From Ryuthela nishihirai (Eukaryota; Arthropoda; Arachnida; Araneae; Heptathelidae), in the NCBI GenBank assembly GCA_038380435.1, contig JAWZYU010000005.1, forward strand, positions 39,950,001 to 40,014,000: 64,000 nucleotides of DNA, in the 5' to 3' direction. Positions 1 to 11,074 of the stretch are shown piece by piece. Position 1 is the first letter of the stretch. The number at the start of each line of letters is the position of its first letter. A program made the position numbers and the translations under genes. The notes beneath the pieces are model-generated. The model had not been told where the DNA came from and searched no databases. It was given only the letters and a program-made list of their open reading frames with translations.

Positions 1-2317
1 TGGAAATGATATTTATTCTCAAATGAACTCTGAAATTGCCTCTAAAGTGAAATATTGGAGGGATTTATTTCACAGGATTCTGTCTGTTACATTATTTCTT
101 GGTGAGAGGGGTCTCGCATTTAGAGGTTCTTCGAGCAAAATAGGGTCATCGGATAATGGTAACTTCCTTGGGATTATTGAGTTGCTCGCTCAATATGATT
201 CGAGGTTGAGAGAACATGTGACTAAAGTTCAAGAGTCACAACAAGAAGGGAAGAGACTTCGAGCTCACTACCTTTCAGCGGATTCTCAAAACGAGTTCAT
301 TAAGGCTTGCAGCAACAAGGTTCTTCAAGCTGTACTCTTAGAAAGAGAAAAATCAAAGTATTTTTCAATACTAGCTGATGCTACTCCAGATACATCTCAT
401 AATGAGCAAATGACATTAATTTTAAGATACGTTCTAGACGGTGATTCTTCATTTAAAATAATGGAGAGGTTCATAAGTTTTGTAAAGTGCAATAAGAAAA
501 CTGGACAAGAAATTCCAAATGTACTCATTGAAGAGTTAGAGAAACATAAGATCCCTTTAAAAGATTGCAGGGGGCAGGGATATGACAATGGAGCGAATAT
601 GGCTGGTGCATACAATGGCGCGCAAGCCATTATAAGTGCGCTAAATCCATTTGCCACATTTTCTAACGGTAGTGCACATAGTCTAAATTTGTGTGGTGTG
701 AACGCTACTGAATGCTGTGAAGATGCTATTACGTTTTTTGGTATGGTTCAAAAAGTGTATAACTTCTTTTTAAAGAGCCCTCAGAGATGGGAGATACTAG
801 AGAATACAATAGGTTGCTCCTTGCGTAGCCTATCAAAAACAAGATGGTCTGCTCGTGTTGACAGTGTTAAACCATTTTCCAAACACCTATCACTCATCAA
901 ACATTCATTAAATCAATGCAAAAATTTTAATCTCTCAGCTGAGTGTAAAACGGAATTGATGGGAATAAAACGATACCTTGAATCATTTAAGTGCACTTTG
1001 ATGGCAACAATCTGGTTCAAAATTCTCTCGGCAATTGACATTCGCAACAAGGTTCTACAAGCTCGTGATGCAACTCTTGATGTAGAGATTGATAATATTC
1101 GCGATCTGATCCAGGAACTGAAACAACTCTGTGATAAATGGGAGAACTTATTAAATGAAGCAAAAGTAGTGGCCACCTCATTAGCAAGTGATCTTCCTGC
1201 AGAGACAGAACTTCCGAAGACGAGAGTGAAAAGAAGGAAAACTTTCTTGGACGAAATAAATGAAGATGTTCCAGAGTTTCGAGGGAATGAGGGGGGAACT
1301 AATGAAGAATGGGAGTTCAGAGTAAATGTGTTTTATAGGGTAATTGATTCTGTTGTTTGTGGACTTACTAATCGTTTCACTTTGGCGGAAAAGTTAAATG
1401 ATAGATTCAAGTGCTTATGTCTATATCCAGACATTGAAGAACGTGACATTGAAAATATGGATGTTACTTTGCATGAACAATATTATGAAGACATTAATAG
1501 AGAGATCAATGATGAGCTGAAATATCTAAAATCAATTCATTCTTCTAATTTAGGGACAGGCCCATTGAAACCACTGGAGCTCTTAAACAGTCCGAGAGAA
1601 TTGAAACTGGACAGTTTATTTCCAAATATTTGTATAGCCATTAGAATATTCTGTACAATTCCTGTGTCAGTTGCTGATGCTGAAAGATCCTTCAGCAAAA
1701 TGTAGGAAATAAAAAATGTATTCAGATCAACAATGTGTCAAGAAAGACTGAGTAACCTTGGTTTGCTTAGTCTGGAGAGCGATGTTGTTAGGTCTTTAAA
1801 TTATGATGACATAATTGACGATTTTGCATCAACGAAGGCAAGGAGAGTTGTTTGTTGACATTGATCTACTGTATAAGTTAGAAGTTGCAACTCTTTGGGA
1901 ATAATGTGTTATATTATATTTAGTGTTGAATCTGCTATTATGCTAATGTGAAGTTTAACAAATACTGTTGCCTATTTTCCAGTACTGACAATTAAAAATG
2001 AAGACTCGCAGAATTGCATAGTTTTTCTCCATGATATGTTATGTAGCCTATATCAAATTTACTCAAAAATCCTAAATCTTGCTGTGAGCTTTGCAAAATA
2101 TATTCCCTAAAATAAATGCTAAAAAGTTTTATGTGACACAAACTGTGTAGGCCTATGTTTTTGCATGCCTGACTGCGCAACAGGCTTTTTTTCCTCTGAA
2201 TGTTATCATTGTGTCCAGAATAATTGCTATTAATGATATGTAAAGATAAAAGGTTTTCAAGGGGGGGCCCCGAGCATAATATTACATAGGGGCCCATAAA
2301 TTCTCTCGGCGGCCCTG
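1..2317 (+). mobile_element. hAT DNA transposon, 3' part, 5' end outside window
   Basis: The element enters from the left edge and holds a hAT transposase remnant (2-1858) followed by about 460 bp of non-coding tail. The tail ends at 2317 in CTCTCGGCGGCCCTG. The reverse complement starts CAGGGCCGCCGAGAG, a CAGG-type terminal repeat usual for hAT elements. A G/C-rich subterminal block (GGGGGGGCCCC near 2262) lies just inside. The expected 8-bp target duplication would start at 2318 (AATATGAC), but the partner lies outside the window, so the right boundary is inferred from the terminal repeat alone. Confidence 0.75.
2..1858 (+). pseudogene. hAT transposase-like protein (ZMYM1/DUF4371 type), 5' partial, one in-frame stop
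   Basis: The reading frame is open from base 2, so the first ATG at 23 is probably internal and the N-terminus is missing. Recognisable parts are the RGLAFRG block (about residue 30), the SILADATPDTSHNEQMT block with the first catalytic-region aspartates (about 115-130), GYDNGANMAGAYNGAQ (about 190), and the C-terminal hAT dimerisation motif VADAERSFSKM. A TAG at 1703-1705 interrupts that domain. The same frame continues after it (RSTMCQERLSNLGLLSLES) to a TGA at 1856-1858. ZMYM1-like proteins and autonomous hAT transposases share this architecture; the nearby hAT terminal repeat favours a transposon. A single nonsense change is the only visible lesion, so this copy is young compared with most of the window. 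Confidence 0.85.
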
Positions 2318-2984
2318 AATATGACCACCTACCTAATAATGGGAATGGGGGTGGTCATATTATTCTGATACGATCCATAGACGAAAAGGGTTTGTCTTGG
2401 TGTTCCTATCTCCCACTGAAATTTGTAGAGTTTCGAAACACCCTGCATATGTTACTGGTCTCTTTTATTAAGCAAAGTTTGCAACAATGATTTCAAAGCG
2501 GCAACACTAAAAATTTCTATTCCACAGCTTGGTTAAAAATTATTTCCTTAAAATAAAACATAGTCTCAAGAATTTTTTTTCTTAAAGTATGCGTTTTTTA
2601 CATTCTTTACGTAAGCTGTGCGTTTAAATAAATCATCTGAATTGGATCTTTAGCTCTGGTTTGGTTGTTTGGAATTCTATGGCGCATTGGCAGTTAAGGC
2701 CATAATACGCCAAACGAGATAAATAAAAGGGTAAATTGCACAGGAATCCACAACCAAAGTTAAAAGTCAGTACAATAAAAGGTAAAGGACAAAAACAACG
2801 GTTATAAAGAATACGAAATCAATTAATATGTGTTAAGCAATAAATATAAATATACAAAAGGTAAAACCAATCCAGATGTAAGATACCCAGGTGTATAATT
2901 AACAAAGCCAGAAAACTACATTGTTAAAATAACCAGTATAACGCAAAAATGCAAAGACAGCGGGTAAAAAGGATTCATTACATA
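2318..2984. other. No recognised feature
   Basis: AT-rich sequence between the hAT end and a LINE relic. I see no open frame with familiar motifs, no terminal repeats and no tandem array here. Confidence 0.4.
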
Positions 2985-3300
2985 ATTTGTCTGATAATGA
3001 TGTCCGAGTGTAAGGGGCTGGGACATAAAATCGTGACGGCTAAAATAAAAACGATATTCTAAATTAAAAGCAGTACAATTGGTTAAAATATGCTTATTGG
3101 TTAAAATGGTGTCACGAAATTCAACTTAGGTTCGTCGTCCGCCCGACGAAGAAACGAATACCTAAGCTGAGCTGAACAAGTACAACTTCCTCCTTGCGAT
3201 TACTGCGAAAACGTGACTGCCATAGTTTGACAATGTGCTTGATCTCGAAAAGCTTGTTACCAACCTATTCAGACCAAGAACGCTGACCCTGTGTTCGGAG
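2985..3300 (-). pseudogene. LINE ORF2 C-terminal relic (I/Jockey type), antisense
   Basis: Reverse-strand translation in pieces gives WQSRFRSNRKEEVVL, the block that follows RNase H in I/Jockey-type LINEs and precedes a cysteine motif. The same DNA, roughly three quarters identical by eye, recurs at 46550-46885 in the same orientation, where the frame is better kept. Stops occur soon after the conserved block. This is a dead 3' fragment, and the clade assignment is approximate. Confidence 0.6.
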
Positions 3301-5072
3301 CTCGATTAGGTTTAAGTAACCTAAAGACAGCATAATGTTGTATATGCTGCAGTAAAGGCAGTAAATGTTGTACTTTTAAAGTAAAATGCAATTTTAATCG
3401 AAAATAAAAATTGTTTTTCATGCTTCAATACATCCTTACGAATGCAATTGAGCAAATATAATTGTATATTTGAAAGAATAAATTTAATAATCTGGGAAAG
3501 CAAAATTTTGAGAGAAATTCTCAGTAAAATTGCTAATGGAAGTAGTCATCAAAATTAACTGTGGGCATACATATGAGCACAAGAAACTTAGAAGCAAAAT
3601 CAAAATCCTTATATTCTTTTAGCGAAATAGCAACAGAATCTTTTTGATAGGTTTAGAAATGCATTACACTATATATAATGCTAACTTAAACTCAGTTTCC
3701 TGACTTTTTGCGAAACAAAAGGGTATTGACGTTTTTATTTTATTAAAATATAATACCCAGAGGCTTATCTTTCTGAAACTATGCAAAGCTGAAACGTTTG
3801 TAGATTTTCCAGATTGCCATGAACAATTTGAAACAGTAACGAAATTAAATCTCATTTAAATTAATGAGAAATTATCTTATATTATTTCGCCTTCAGGAAA
3901 CAATGTCATAAATTAAAATAAAAGCAAAATATCAGTAAAATGATCGTAATGAAATTTAAAACTTGCAATGTGAAATGCAACTTTGATTTCTAAATTTTCG
4001 TATGTAATCACGACACAAAGCTTAAAACTTCACCTACCTTTCTCTAGACTCAAATTTTGATTTTGATAATAGACGGTTGCGTAGAATAATTTTCAATTTT
4101 ACAAAATTTACTTTCAGATTTAGATTTTGCGGTGAACATAATGGAGATTCTTATTTTTACATTATTGTTGAAATATATGAATATATCTGGTGGGCAGAAG
4201 AATTTATTTTAGGAACCATTTTGTTGTGCATGGGATCGGATTGTCATTAGCAGCCCTAGGGAACAGGCATTTCTATACTATATATTGATCTTAATTTAAA
4301 TTTTGGTTTTATCTCAATTTAAATTTTAGTTTTAGGTTATTTTTATTTTATGTTAACTTAAATTTAAATATTATTTTAATTAAAATACTAAATTAAAATG
4401 AATGATAAACATAATTCGCTTTTTTTTTCAAAAGCATTTTGCCCTTTCCTCTTTGGTACGTATTCAGTGAAGCATTACGTTCAAACCTACACCTGTGTTG
4501 CCTTCCTGGATCTCCATGGGGTGGCTGAAAATATGCCTAGAGCCCTATAGCATTCTCCATGCTAAAGTAAGAGTCGAGGTTATTCGCCTATTGCCGTTTT
4601 CCTCTGTTGCAGCCGTTTGATGGTTGGGGCGTGATTTGGGCCTAGGCTGAGGCTACCCCGTGTTTGTCAATCAATGAATTATATCTGTTGTATCTAAGGA
4701 ACCAAGGCCACATTTATTGACTTAAAGCCTAATCACTGCTTTCTCCGAGTGCTCAATATGCGAAAGATAGGGACCGGTTTTCTTTCTAAATATAAATATT
4801 AATTAAACTATATTTTGAAACTTTTAAATCATATTTGATTTCAGAAACTATAAAACATTTTAGTGATATCAGAAATCACGAGACTTGTAAATTTCGACAT
4901 CGAATACGAAACTACGGCATCTTCATGACAAAATATTTATCTACCGTCGAACGACTTCGTTACAACTCAAGCCGATCTACTGAAGGCGCCAAAGTAAGTT
5001 GTATGCAATATACTTTAGCATTGTAAAATATAGACTTATTTATTCCACAATATTTCAATGCATTTTTTAATA
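3301..5072. other. AT-rich intergenic sequence, no recognised gene
   Basis: About 1.8 kb without a convincing coding frame. A simple AAATTTAAATTTT-like stretch occupies 4290-4410. The open frames here are short and lack domain motifs. I see no flanking inverted or direct repeats. Confidence 0.4.
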
Positions 5073-5074
5073 TA

Positions 5075-5108
5075 CACTGCTCGACATTGAAAGTGCCCCA
5101 CCCAGAAG
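5075..5108 (+). repeat. Left terminal inverted repeat of Tc1-like element
   Basis: 34 bp starting CACTGC next to TA; mirrors 6484-6517 with about two mismatches. Confidence 0.9.
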
Positions 5109-5314
5109 GACATGTACAAACATGCGAATAGAAGGGTGGGTGTGCGCAGTTGAGATATGCAAACGATGAAAATCCGGAGCCAATAACGTGTGTGGCTCAA
5201 GAGATAAAAGGTGCAAGAAGGAACAGATATGGTATTGTATTTATGCAAGTCGAAGTCGTGCGAACGGTTGAGATTAGGTAGTTCCACTTGGAAATTCCTC
5301 AGCAAAGGCCGAAA

Positions 5315-6361
5315 ATGCCTGGTACATGCTGTCGGCAGGTTTATCACCATTTGGATGCTTTTGCAAGAGGAAGAATTGTAGGCCTATGTGAAGCTGGATG
5401 GACGTGTCGCTGTCCATGTTCACCGGGATGCACGAACTGTTGGACGCTGTTGGCAACAGTGGCGAAATGAAAGTTCTAGCATGTGTCGCAGAGGGAGTGG
5501 TGCCGTCCGACAGACATCAGCATGGCTTAATGGGCGCATTGTTCGACGTGCTCGTTCATCACCACAGAGCACTGCAGGCGATATTCGACGGTCTGTGTCA
5601 GCAACCATGGATTTCCCCATAACGATCCGAACGGTAACCGAAGGTTTCATGAAGGACACCTGCGATTTAGGCAACCGTTATGTCAATTGCCATTGACTGT
5701 AAACCATCGCAGCACTTGTCTGGCTTGCTGCCGAAGTCGTGTGAAATCGTGCCGAAGTCGTGTCTGGAGTCACGAATGGAACACTGTTGTGTTTAGTGAT
5801 GAATTCCGTTTCTGTCTGGGTGCTGATGATCGATGGGTCAACCTGGCTAGTGGATGGTATGGCGACAACCTGGCTAGAGGATAGATCCAGCTTTTGTTCG
5901 CGACTGGCACACTGCCCGTCAGCCAAGCTTAATGATATGGGGTGCTATTGGATATGACAGCAGGTCATCTTTGGTCTGCATCACGGGAACATTGACAGCT
6001 GCATGATACGTTAGCACGGTTTTGCAGCCCGTTTTCTTACTGTTCCTTGGAGGCATGCAGCAGCCCATTTTCCAGCATGACAACGCTCGTGTACACAATG
6101 TTAGTGTCTCCAGACAATGTTTATAACATGTTCAAGTATTGCCATGGCCAGCACGATCTCCAGATTTATCCCCAATAGAAAATCTGTGGGACCACATTGG
6201 ATGACGTGTGCAATCCTCTCACTGGCTGGCATGGAATCTCGATGAATTATGGGAGCACGTCAACGCTCCTTGGTGTGCAAATTCCTCAGGACCATATCCA
6301 TCGACTGTATGACTCTATGCTACGCCGTATTACCGTTCACGGCGGTGCAACCATCTACTGA
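5315..6361 (+). pseudogene. Tc1-like transposase, frameshifted
   Basis: Start chosen at the ATG giving MPGTCCRQVYHHLDAFARG and then RIVGLCEAGW, the first helix-turn-helix of Tc1 transposases. Continuation requires changing frame: RTVGRCWQQW and RRGSGAVRQTS (second helix-turn-helix and GRPR-like hook), then NTVVFSDEFRF with the first catalytic Asp, FQHDNARVH with the second, and WPARSPDLSPIENLWD with the third acidic residue. The last frame ends LYDSMLRRITVHGG...IY and a TGA at 6359-6361, the usual C-terminus. Total length matches the family (about 340 codons). Several frameshifts and stops make it inactive. Confidence 0.88.
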
Positions 6362-6483
6362 GACAGTCACATTGTGCTGCATTATCTCATCTTCTAACCG
6401 CTGTAAGTGGCTGCAAATTAAATCAAGGTATGCCAATATGTATTGCTATGTGTGTGCTACATTTCACCCCTATACCCTCACTT

Positions 6484-6517
6484 CTTCTGGGTGGGGCAAT
6501 TTCAATGTCGTGCAGTG
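6484..6517 (-). repeat. Right terminal inverted repeat of Tc1-like element
   Basis: Partner of the repeat at 5075-5108, ending GCAGTG followed by TA. Confidence 0.9.
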
Positions 6518-6607
6518 TATATTTTGTTGTCAGTAACTACTATTTTGCTGATAATTTTTCGGATAAATTTAACCTCACCATCATCATCATTCTCAAGCAG
6601 CCATGGG

Positions 6608-7287
6608 CTACGGAGGTCCAACCAGACCGTGCAATTTAGTTCTCCAAGTAAGTCTATCCTGAGCTACATCTACTGCATCTGGCCACTGCACACCAATTCT
6701 AACAAGGTCCTGTTTGACATTGTCTGCCCACCGCATCTTAGGTCTCCCCTTGTTTCTGAGGCCTTTAGGCACATTGTTCATAACCCTATTCGCCAATCTA
6801 TAATTATTCATACGGGCAACATGGCCAAACCAACGGAGTCTCTCTCTGCACAATATGCTGCTTAAAGGAGGTTGCAAACTCCTTTGCCTAACCTCATCAT
6901 TAGTTACAAAGTTGAACCACCTAATGCCCAAGATACTGCGTAAGCATCTGGAATCAAAAGCATCTAGTTTCCTGTTATTTTGTTTACAAAGTGTCCATTT
7001 TTCGCTACCATAATAACACTAGAAAGAACTAAACTATTATACAGTCTTATTTTAATCTTTAGGTGTATACGCCTATTTCTCCACACTCTCCATAGATTCT
7101 TAAAAGTCCCGGCAGCAATCCCTATTCGTCTGTTAATATCATGCCGCACATCACCAATATCTGTTACATAGCTCACAAGGTAATTAAAATGTGACACCTG
7201 CTCAAGACTGCAACCCTTCAGATTAACTGAATCACAGCCTGCCTGACCAATTTTCATCACTTTAGTTTTCTCTCTGTTGATAACCAA
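6608..7287 (-). pseudogene. RTE-like reverse transcriptase C-terminal domain
   Basis: First frame (7287-6964): VINREKTKVMKIGQ, NRRIGIAAGTFKNLWRVW and NRRIHLKIKIRLYNSLV, the thumb region. A frameshift leads to 6931-6608: IRWFNFVTNDEVRQRS, RERLRWFGHVARMNNYR, GRPKMRWADNVKQDL and a terminal KLHGLVGPP. The RWFGHVARM and GRPxxRW blocks are the usual tail of this LINE group. The stop sits immediately before the CCCATGGCTGCTTGA...ATG-repeat 3' end. Confidence 0.85.
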
Positions 7288-7317
7288 ACCTACTCTAGTA
7301 CCAGTTTCATCAACAGC

Positions 7318-8366
7318 TTAAATGAAAGAGTTCTTCTCATCAACATCATTTGCCAAAAGGGCTAAATCATCAGCATAATCTAAATCAGAAATTTTCATAT
7401 CTCCAGTCCATTTAAGGCCAAAATCTTTCCCTTGAAGTGAATTTCGCATAACATAATCAATAACCAAGCTAAAGAGAAAAGGAGACAAAATGCACCCTTG
7501 TCGAACACCAGAAGTAATGCTAAACCAATTGCTACAAGCCTTACCAACTCTCACACACGACTCAATGTTATTATAGAGAGCTTTCATTAGGTTAACTAAC
7601 TTGTCAGGTATACCATATGATCTCACAATCAACCACAAATTATGATGATCAACATAGTCGAAAGCTTTTTGAAATCAACAAACCTAGCTACCAAAGGTTT
7701 CTGAAACTCTAAACATTTCTCAAGAATCTGCCTAAGTGAAAATATCTGATCCACACATCCCCTACCAATTCTGAATCCACATTGCTCATCACGCAATTGA
7801 CTGTCAACCAGATTCTTAATTCTATTTAGCACAATCATGGAAAGAACTTTACCTGGAACAGAGAGTAGGCTGATACCCCTATAGTTATCACAAGAACTGC
7901 GATCATCTTTTTTGAAAATAGGGATAACAATAGCTCTGGTAAAATGCTTAGGAACCATGCCTTTATCATAAAAGGTATTCAGAATTTCAGTCATCCAAGT
8001 GGTAACCGAAACATTTCCAGCTCTAAGCATTTCGGTAGTAATTTCACCTACCCCTCGGGATTTATGTAGTTTAAGTTTAGAAACAGCCAAAATAGCTTCA
8101 GATTGTGCTATAGAGCCAACATTAAAGCCACCAATGCATCTATCATCATTGCAAACAATGGGAGTAGAACTAACTAGATTTTTTAGAACATTACTGAAAT
8201 GCTCTGCCCACCTAGCGATGACAGAATCCTCTCCTTTTATAACCTTACCTTGTTTATCCTTCATTCCATGTAGGCCTATCCGTTTTCTACCACACAAAAT
8301 ACTAACTGTCTGATACAACTCTCTGCTGTTGTGCTGTCTAACTACTTCCTCGGCTTTGTCAGCCAA
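7318..8366 (-). pseudogene. RTE-like reverse transcriptase, fingers and palm
   Basis: Two overlapping frames. 8366-7629 holds the fingers: KLKLHKSRGVGEITTEML, AIVIPIFKKDDRSSCDNYRG (RT block 2) and NLVDSQLRDEQCGFRIGRG. A frameshift within FVDFKK moves the frame to 7638-7318, with SGVRQGCILSPFLFSLV (block 4) and LDYADDLALLA (YADD catalytic box). Two catalytic aspartates are therefore still visible, but the frameshift and the stop after NSFI prevent a full-length product. Copies at 53540-54628 keep the same blocks. Confidence 0.88.
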
Positions 8367-8483
8367 ACCATCAAGCCAAAGATTCTTATCAGCAGCTAAC
8401 TGATCTTTTACACATTTATTAAGTTCTCTGTAATGCTTTCTATTAGAACTAGTAAGGTATTGATTAAGGACATTCCTGCAGTT

Positions 8484-8864
8484 CTATCTTTCCGAAATAA
8501 GCTCAAGTGCCTTATCACTCAGATAATTCTGACGCTTCTGCTCCTTTTTTCCTAAAAGAGTACTGTTAGTGTCCAAAAAAGCCTGTTTAAAATGATCCCA
8601 TTCTTCCTCAACTTCAGTAGTAAGCATACCATGACGGTCATAATGACTAAGTAACCTATCATGGTAAGCTTTGGCTATAACTGGATCTTTCAGAGCTTCA
8701 GTATTAAAAGTAAATTTTTTAAACTTAGCACAACACTTTTTAAGTTTAAGTTGCAAGACAGTTTTAACAAGGTAATGGTCAGATCCAATTTCAGCTCCCT
8801 TATATGCCCTGGTAATCCTAACAGAACTAGCCCATTTGCTGTTAATTAATATGTAATCAATCAT
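8484..8864 (-). pseudogene. RTE-like endonuclease C-terminus and linker
   Basis: MIDYILINSKWASSVRITR and GAEIGSDHYLV carry the D-x-I and SDH active-site blocks that close APE-type endonucleases. About 100 residues of linker lead toward the reverse transcriptase. The bases between this and the preceding frame (8865-8975) translate to KYTWVSPDGLHKN in the right frame. The stop at 8484 follows ALELISER, a nonsense lesion relative to the plus-strand copy at 52333. Confidence 0.82.
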
Positions 8865-8975
8865 ATTCTTATGCAGCCCATCAGGTGAAACCCATGTGTA
8901 CTTATGTATGTCGCGGTGTTTGTAATAAGTGTTAGTTATTCTGAATCCATTGAGTTAACTTACCTGTAGGAGACG

Positions 8976-9617
8976 TTACCCATTGCCATTGCAGCTACCA
9001 ATACCAAAATGGCCTATTACTCCTCCCCAAAGGTCAGAGTCAGTACCAACTTCGGCATTGAAGTCACCAAGAACAAGGGTAATATCTACTTTCTTGAGAG
9101 AATTCAAAATATCTTGAAGTTGTTCATAAAACCTATCTTTCTCATCCTCATCGGCATCCTCAGTGGGGGCATAACAGCAGATAACATTCAAGTCTTTAAC
9201 GCTTGTCTGAAATTTTGCTGTAAGAAACCTTTCATTAATGCACTCATATCCTAGAAGAGCATCACTAGCGTGTCTGCTGAGAAGCAGACCCACGCCTTGG
9301 TGATGCTTATTGTCGTCCCTCCATGAAAAGAGAAATTTAAGATTATTTTTAAGAATCTGACCTTTATCTGTCCATCTGGTCTCTTGCAAGCCGAGAATAT
9401 CTAAATTATAATGGTGGAATTCTTGTGTGAGGACATCAAGAGAAAAAGCTCTGTGCAGAGTCCTCACATTCCAACTACCTATGGAGAGAAAATGGTTAGT
9501 GGGATGTTTAAAGAAACTATGTTTATTGAAAGAGGGAATGCCGACAATATTAAACAGCCCCCTAATCGCAGACATGGGGCAAAGACCCGTTCCCCCACCA
9601 CTAAAGGCTGAAGCCAT
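8976..9617 (-). pseudogene. RTE-like endonuclease, N-terminal half
   Basis: An APE-type endonuclease of a LINE. MASAFSGGGTGLCP opens the frame; other copies start the same way. Then come SIGSWNVRTLHR (metal-site Asn), LDILGLQETRWTDKG (catalytic Glu), VICCYAPTEDADEDEKDRFYEQL, and LVLGDFNAEVGTD (GDFN active-site block). The frame ends in a stop after SCNGNG, where copies elsewhere continue, so a frameshift separates it from the C-terminal half at 8484-8864. A longer upstream frame starting MALSLIMDP exists in several copies and may be a leader ORF. Confidence 0.85.
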
Positions 9618-10265
9618 CTACACTGGAAGACTTCCTCCAATGTAGAATTTGACGATGCCAATAGAAGCAAAGAGTTCAGGTGCCTGCGATGACCTCTGCT
9701 CAGGATTATCCACCAGCAGATAAACATATCCTGTGAATCTATTCACTTGGGGCTGTCAACCCACAAACAAACAGAAAACACAGCAGAAGATTTTCCCTCC
9801 ACAGAAGCCCACCAGTGCAGCAAAATCAGGATCCATAATCAAGCTCAGAGCCATAATTCCGTTCAGGTTGGTACATATGGTCAGCAGCAGGACTCTGTGT
9901 GGTTGACCACTCCTCAGCAGGGTAGAAAAAAAAGAAAAGTAGCCATAGTTGTCCAGATTAGTAGGCTACACTAATCTGGCAGCCCTCCCCTTCCGTTCAC
10001 TTCCACAAGAGAGTATCTCTTTTGAAAGAGCATCACCACAGAGAGAAACGGTCTGCACCACGAGAAGGCGGGGTTGAACATTAGGTGCTAGGCCTGGCCG
10101 GTTCTATGTATCATCACAGGGGATTGGTGCATAGCTCTCCTTCCAGTGACAACCTAGCTACCATTTACAGACCATAAAAATCATATATTTAATAATTATT
10201 ATTTGAGATATTCCTTTAACGATTTCTGTTTCATTATAGAGTTTTTTTTTGTGTGTGTATGTGCA

Positions 10266-10668
10266 TATAGGCACGTAACCAGAATTTAGTTTCAAGGAGG
10301 GGGGAAGTCGTTGTGACCGAGAATTCAGTTTCGATGAGGCACCGAGAATTTAGTTACCGAGGGGGGAAGTAAAAATCTACGACTTCAGTCTTGAGAATAA
10401 CACTTCAATAGGGTTTCCCAATTACTATAATATTCCAAAGAATAGGAAAGGTTGAAATGATATTCTATATACAATAAGATTTTATGGGGGGGTTTTATAA
10501 TCCATTTTTCGTGTCTGAACTATGGGTCTGAAATAAAATTATACAAAATAACTATTTCGAATTTCAAAGCAGGTAGAGAAGTTTGAGTTTTCATATAAGA
10601 CGTCCGGATTTTTGGGAGGGGAGATCAGGACCCTCCTGTTTCCTTCCCTTGGGTACGTCCCTGGTGTA
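10266..10668. mobile_element. Possible non-autonomous DNA element (MITE), weak
   Basis: The left edge (AGGCACGTAACCAG followed by AAGGAGGGGGG) loosely mirrors the right edge (reverse complement AGGGACGTACCCAAGG, then AACAGGAGGG). The interior includes repeated ACCGAGAATT(C/T)AGTT phrases and no coding motifs. G-rich inner flanks with GTACC-type ends are common in hAT-derived MITEs, but the repeats are imperfect and I found no clear target duplication. Confidence 0.3.
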
Positions 10669-11074
10669 TATTATATGCTTCGCAATTACGATCTTTTTCT
10701 GGTAAATATACTTAGAACAACTTTATTAGCTCATAAATCCATAATCAATGCTCTAAGGAGAGTGGGGAGGACATTATTCGGAATTTTTTTCAACTATTTT
10801 GCAGGTGATGATTTCAGATCTGGTTTTAAAACAAAAATGGCTAGCACGTCACATTTTTATGTTATTGGTGATTTTGACTCCTATTAAGATCTTCCTATAG
10901 CAACACCTCCAGGCAACTGAAGATACTAGATATTTTACTTTTTGTGGCTGGCAACAATGATTGTTAAGTGGAAGAAAACATGCAACAAAAACCTAACCTC
11001 AGACCGCCATTCTTGTTGTTTTCATTGAAGGAGGAGCACATGCTGTACGTCGAAGAGTGAATTCTGGCGTTTAA

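Larger units (their letters stand above)
5075..6517 (+). mobile_element. Tc1-like DNA transposon with 34-bp terminal inverted repeats
   Basis: Left repeat 5075-5108 begins CACTGCTCGACATTGAAAGT. Right repeat 6484-6517, read on the minus strand, begins CACTGCACGACATTGAAATT. The arms match at about 32 of 34 positions. Each end is flanked by TA (5073-5074 and 6518-6519), the Tc1/mariner target duplication. The 1443-bp interior holds a frameshifted transposase on the plus strand. The same terminal-repeat family bounds the minus-strand element at 20324-21753. Confidence 0.92.
6575..10169 (-). mobile_element. RTE-like non-LTR retrotransposon, near full length (copy A)
   Basis: A single endonuclease/reverse-transcriptase reading frame, broken by mutations, runs from about 9617 down to 6608. 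A 5' leader reaches 10169, where similarity with the other long copies stops (same end at 63804). The 3' end lies just past the last codons, in a short ATG/TGA repeat (plus strand CATCATCATCAT near 6580) instead of poly(A), a habit of the RTE clade. Related pieces occur at 13275, 23938, 25325, 39800, 49008, 50112, 52333, 62248 and 63085. Craniofacial-development-protein-2-type endonuclease proteins are the closest family I recognise. The clade call is from memory of motifs, not a tree. Confidence 0.85.

Noticed and set aside
10612..10887. 91-residue ORF
   Set aside because: No domain motif; it starts inside a possible MITE and lacks support from other copies.
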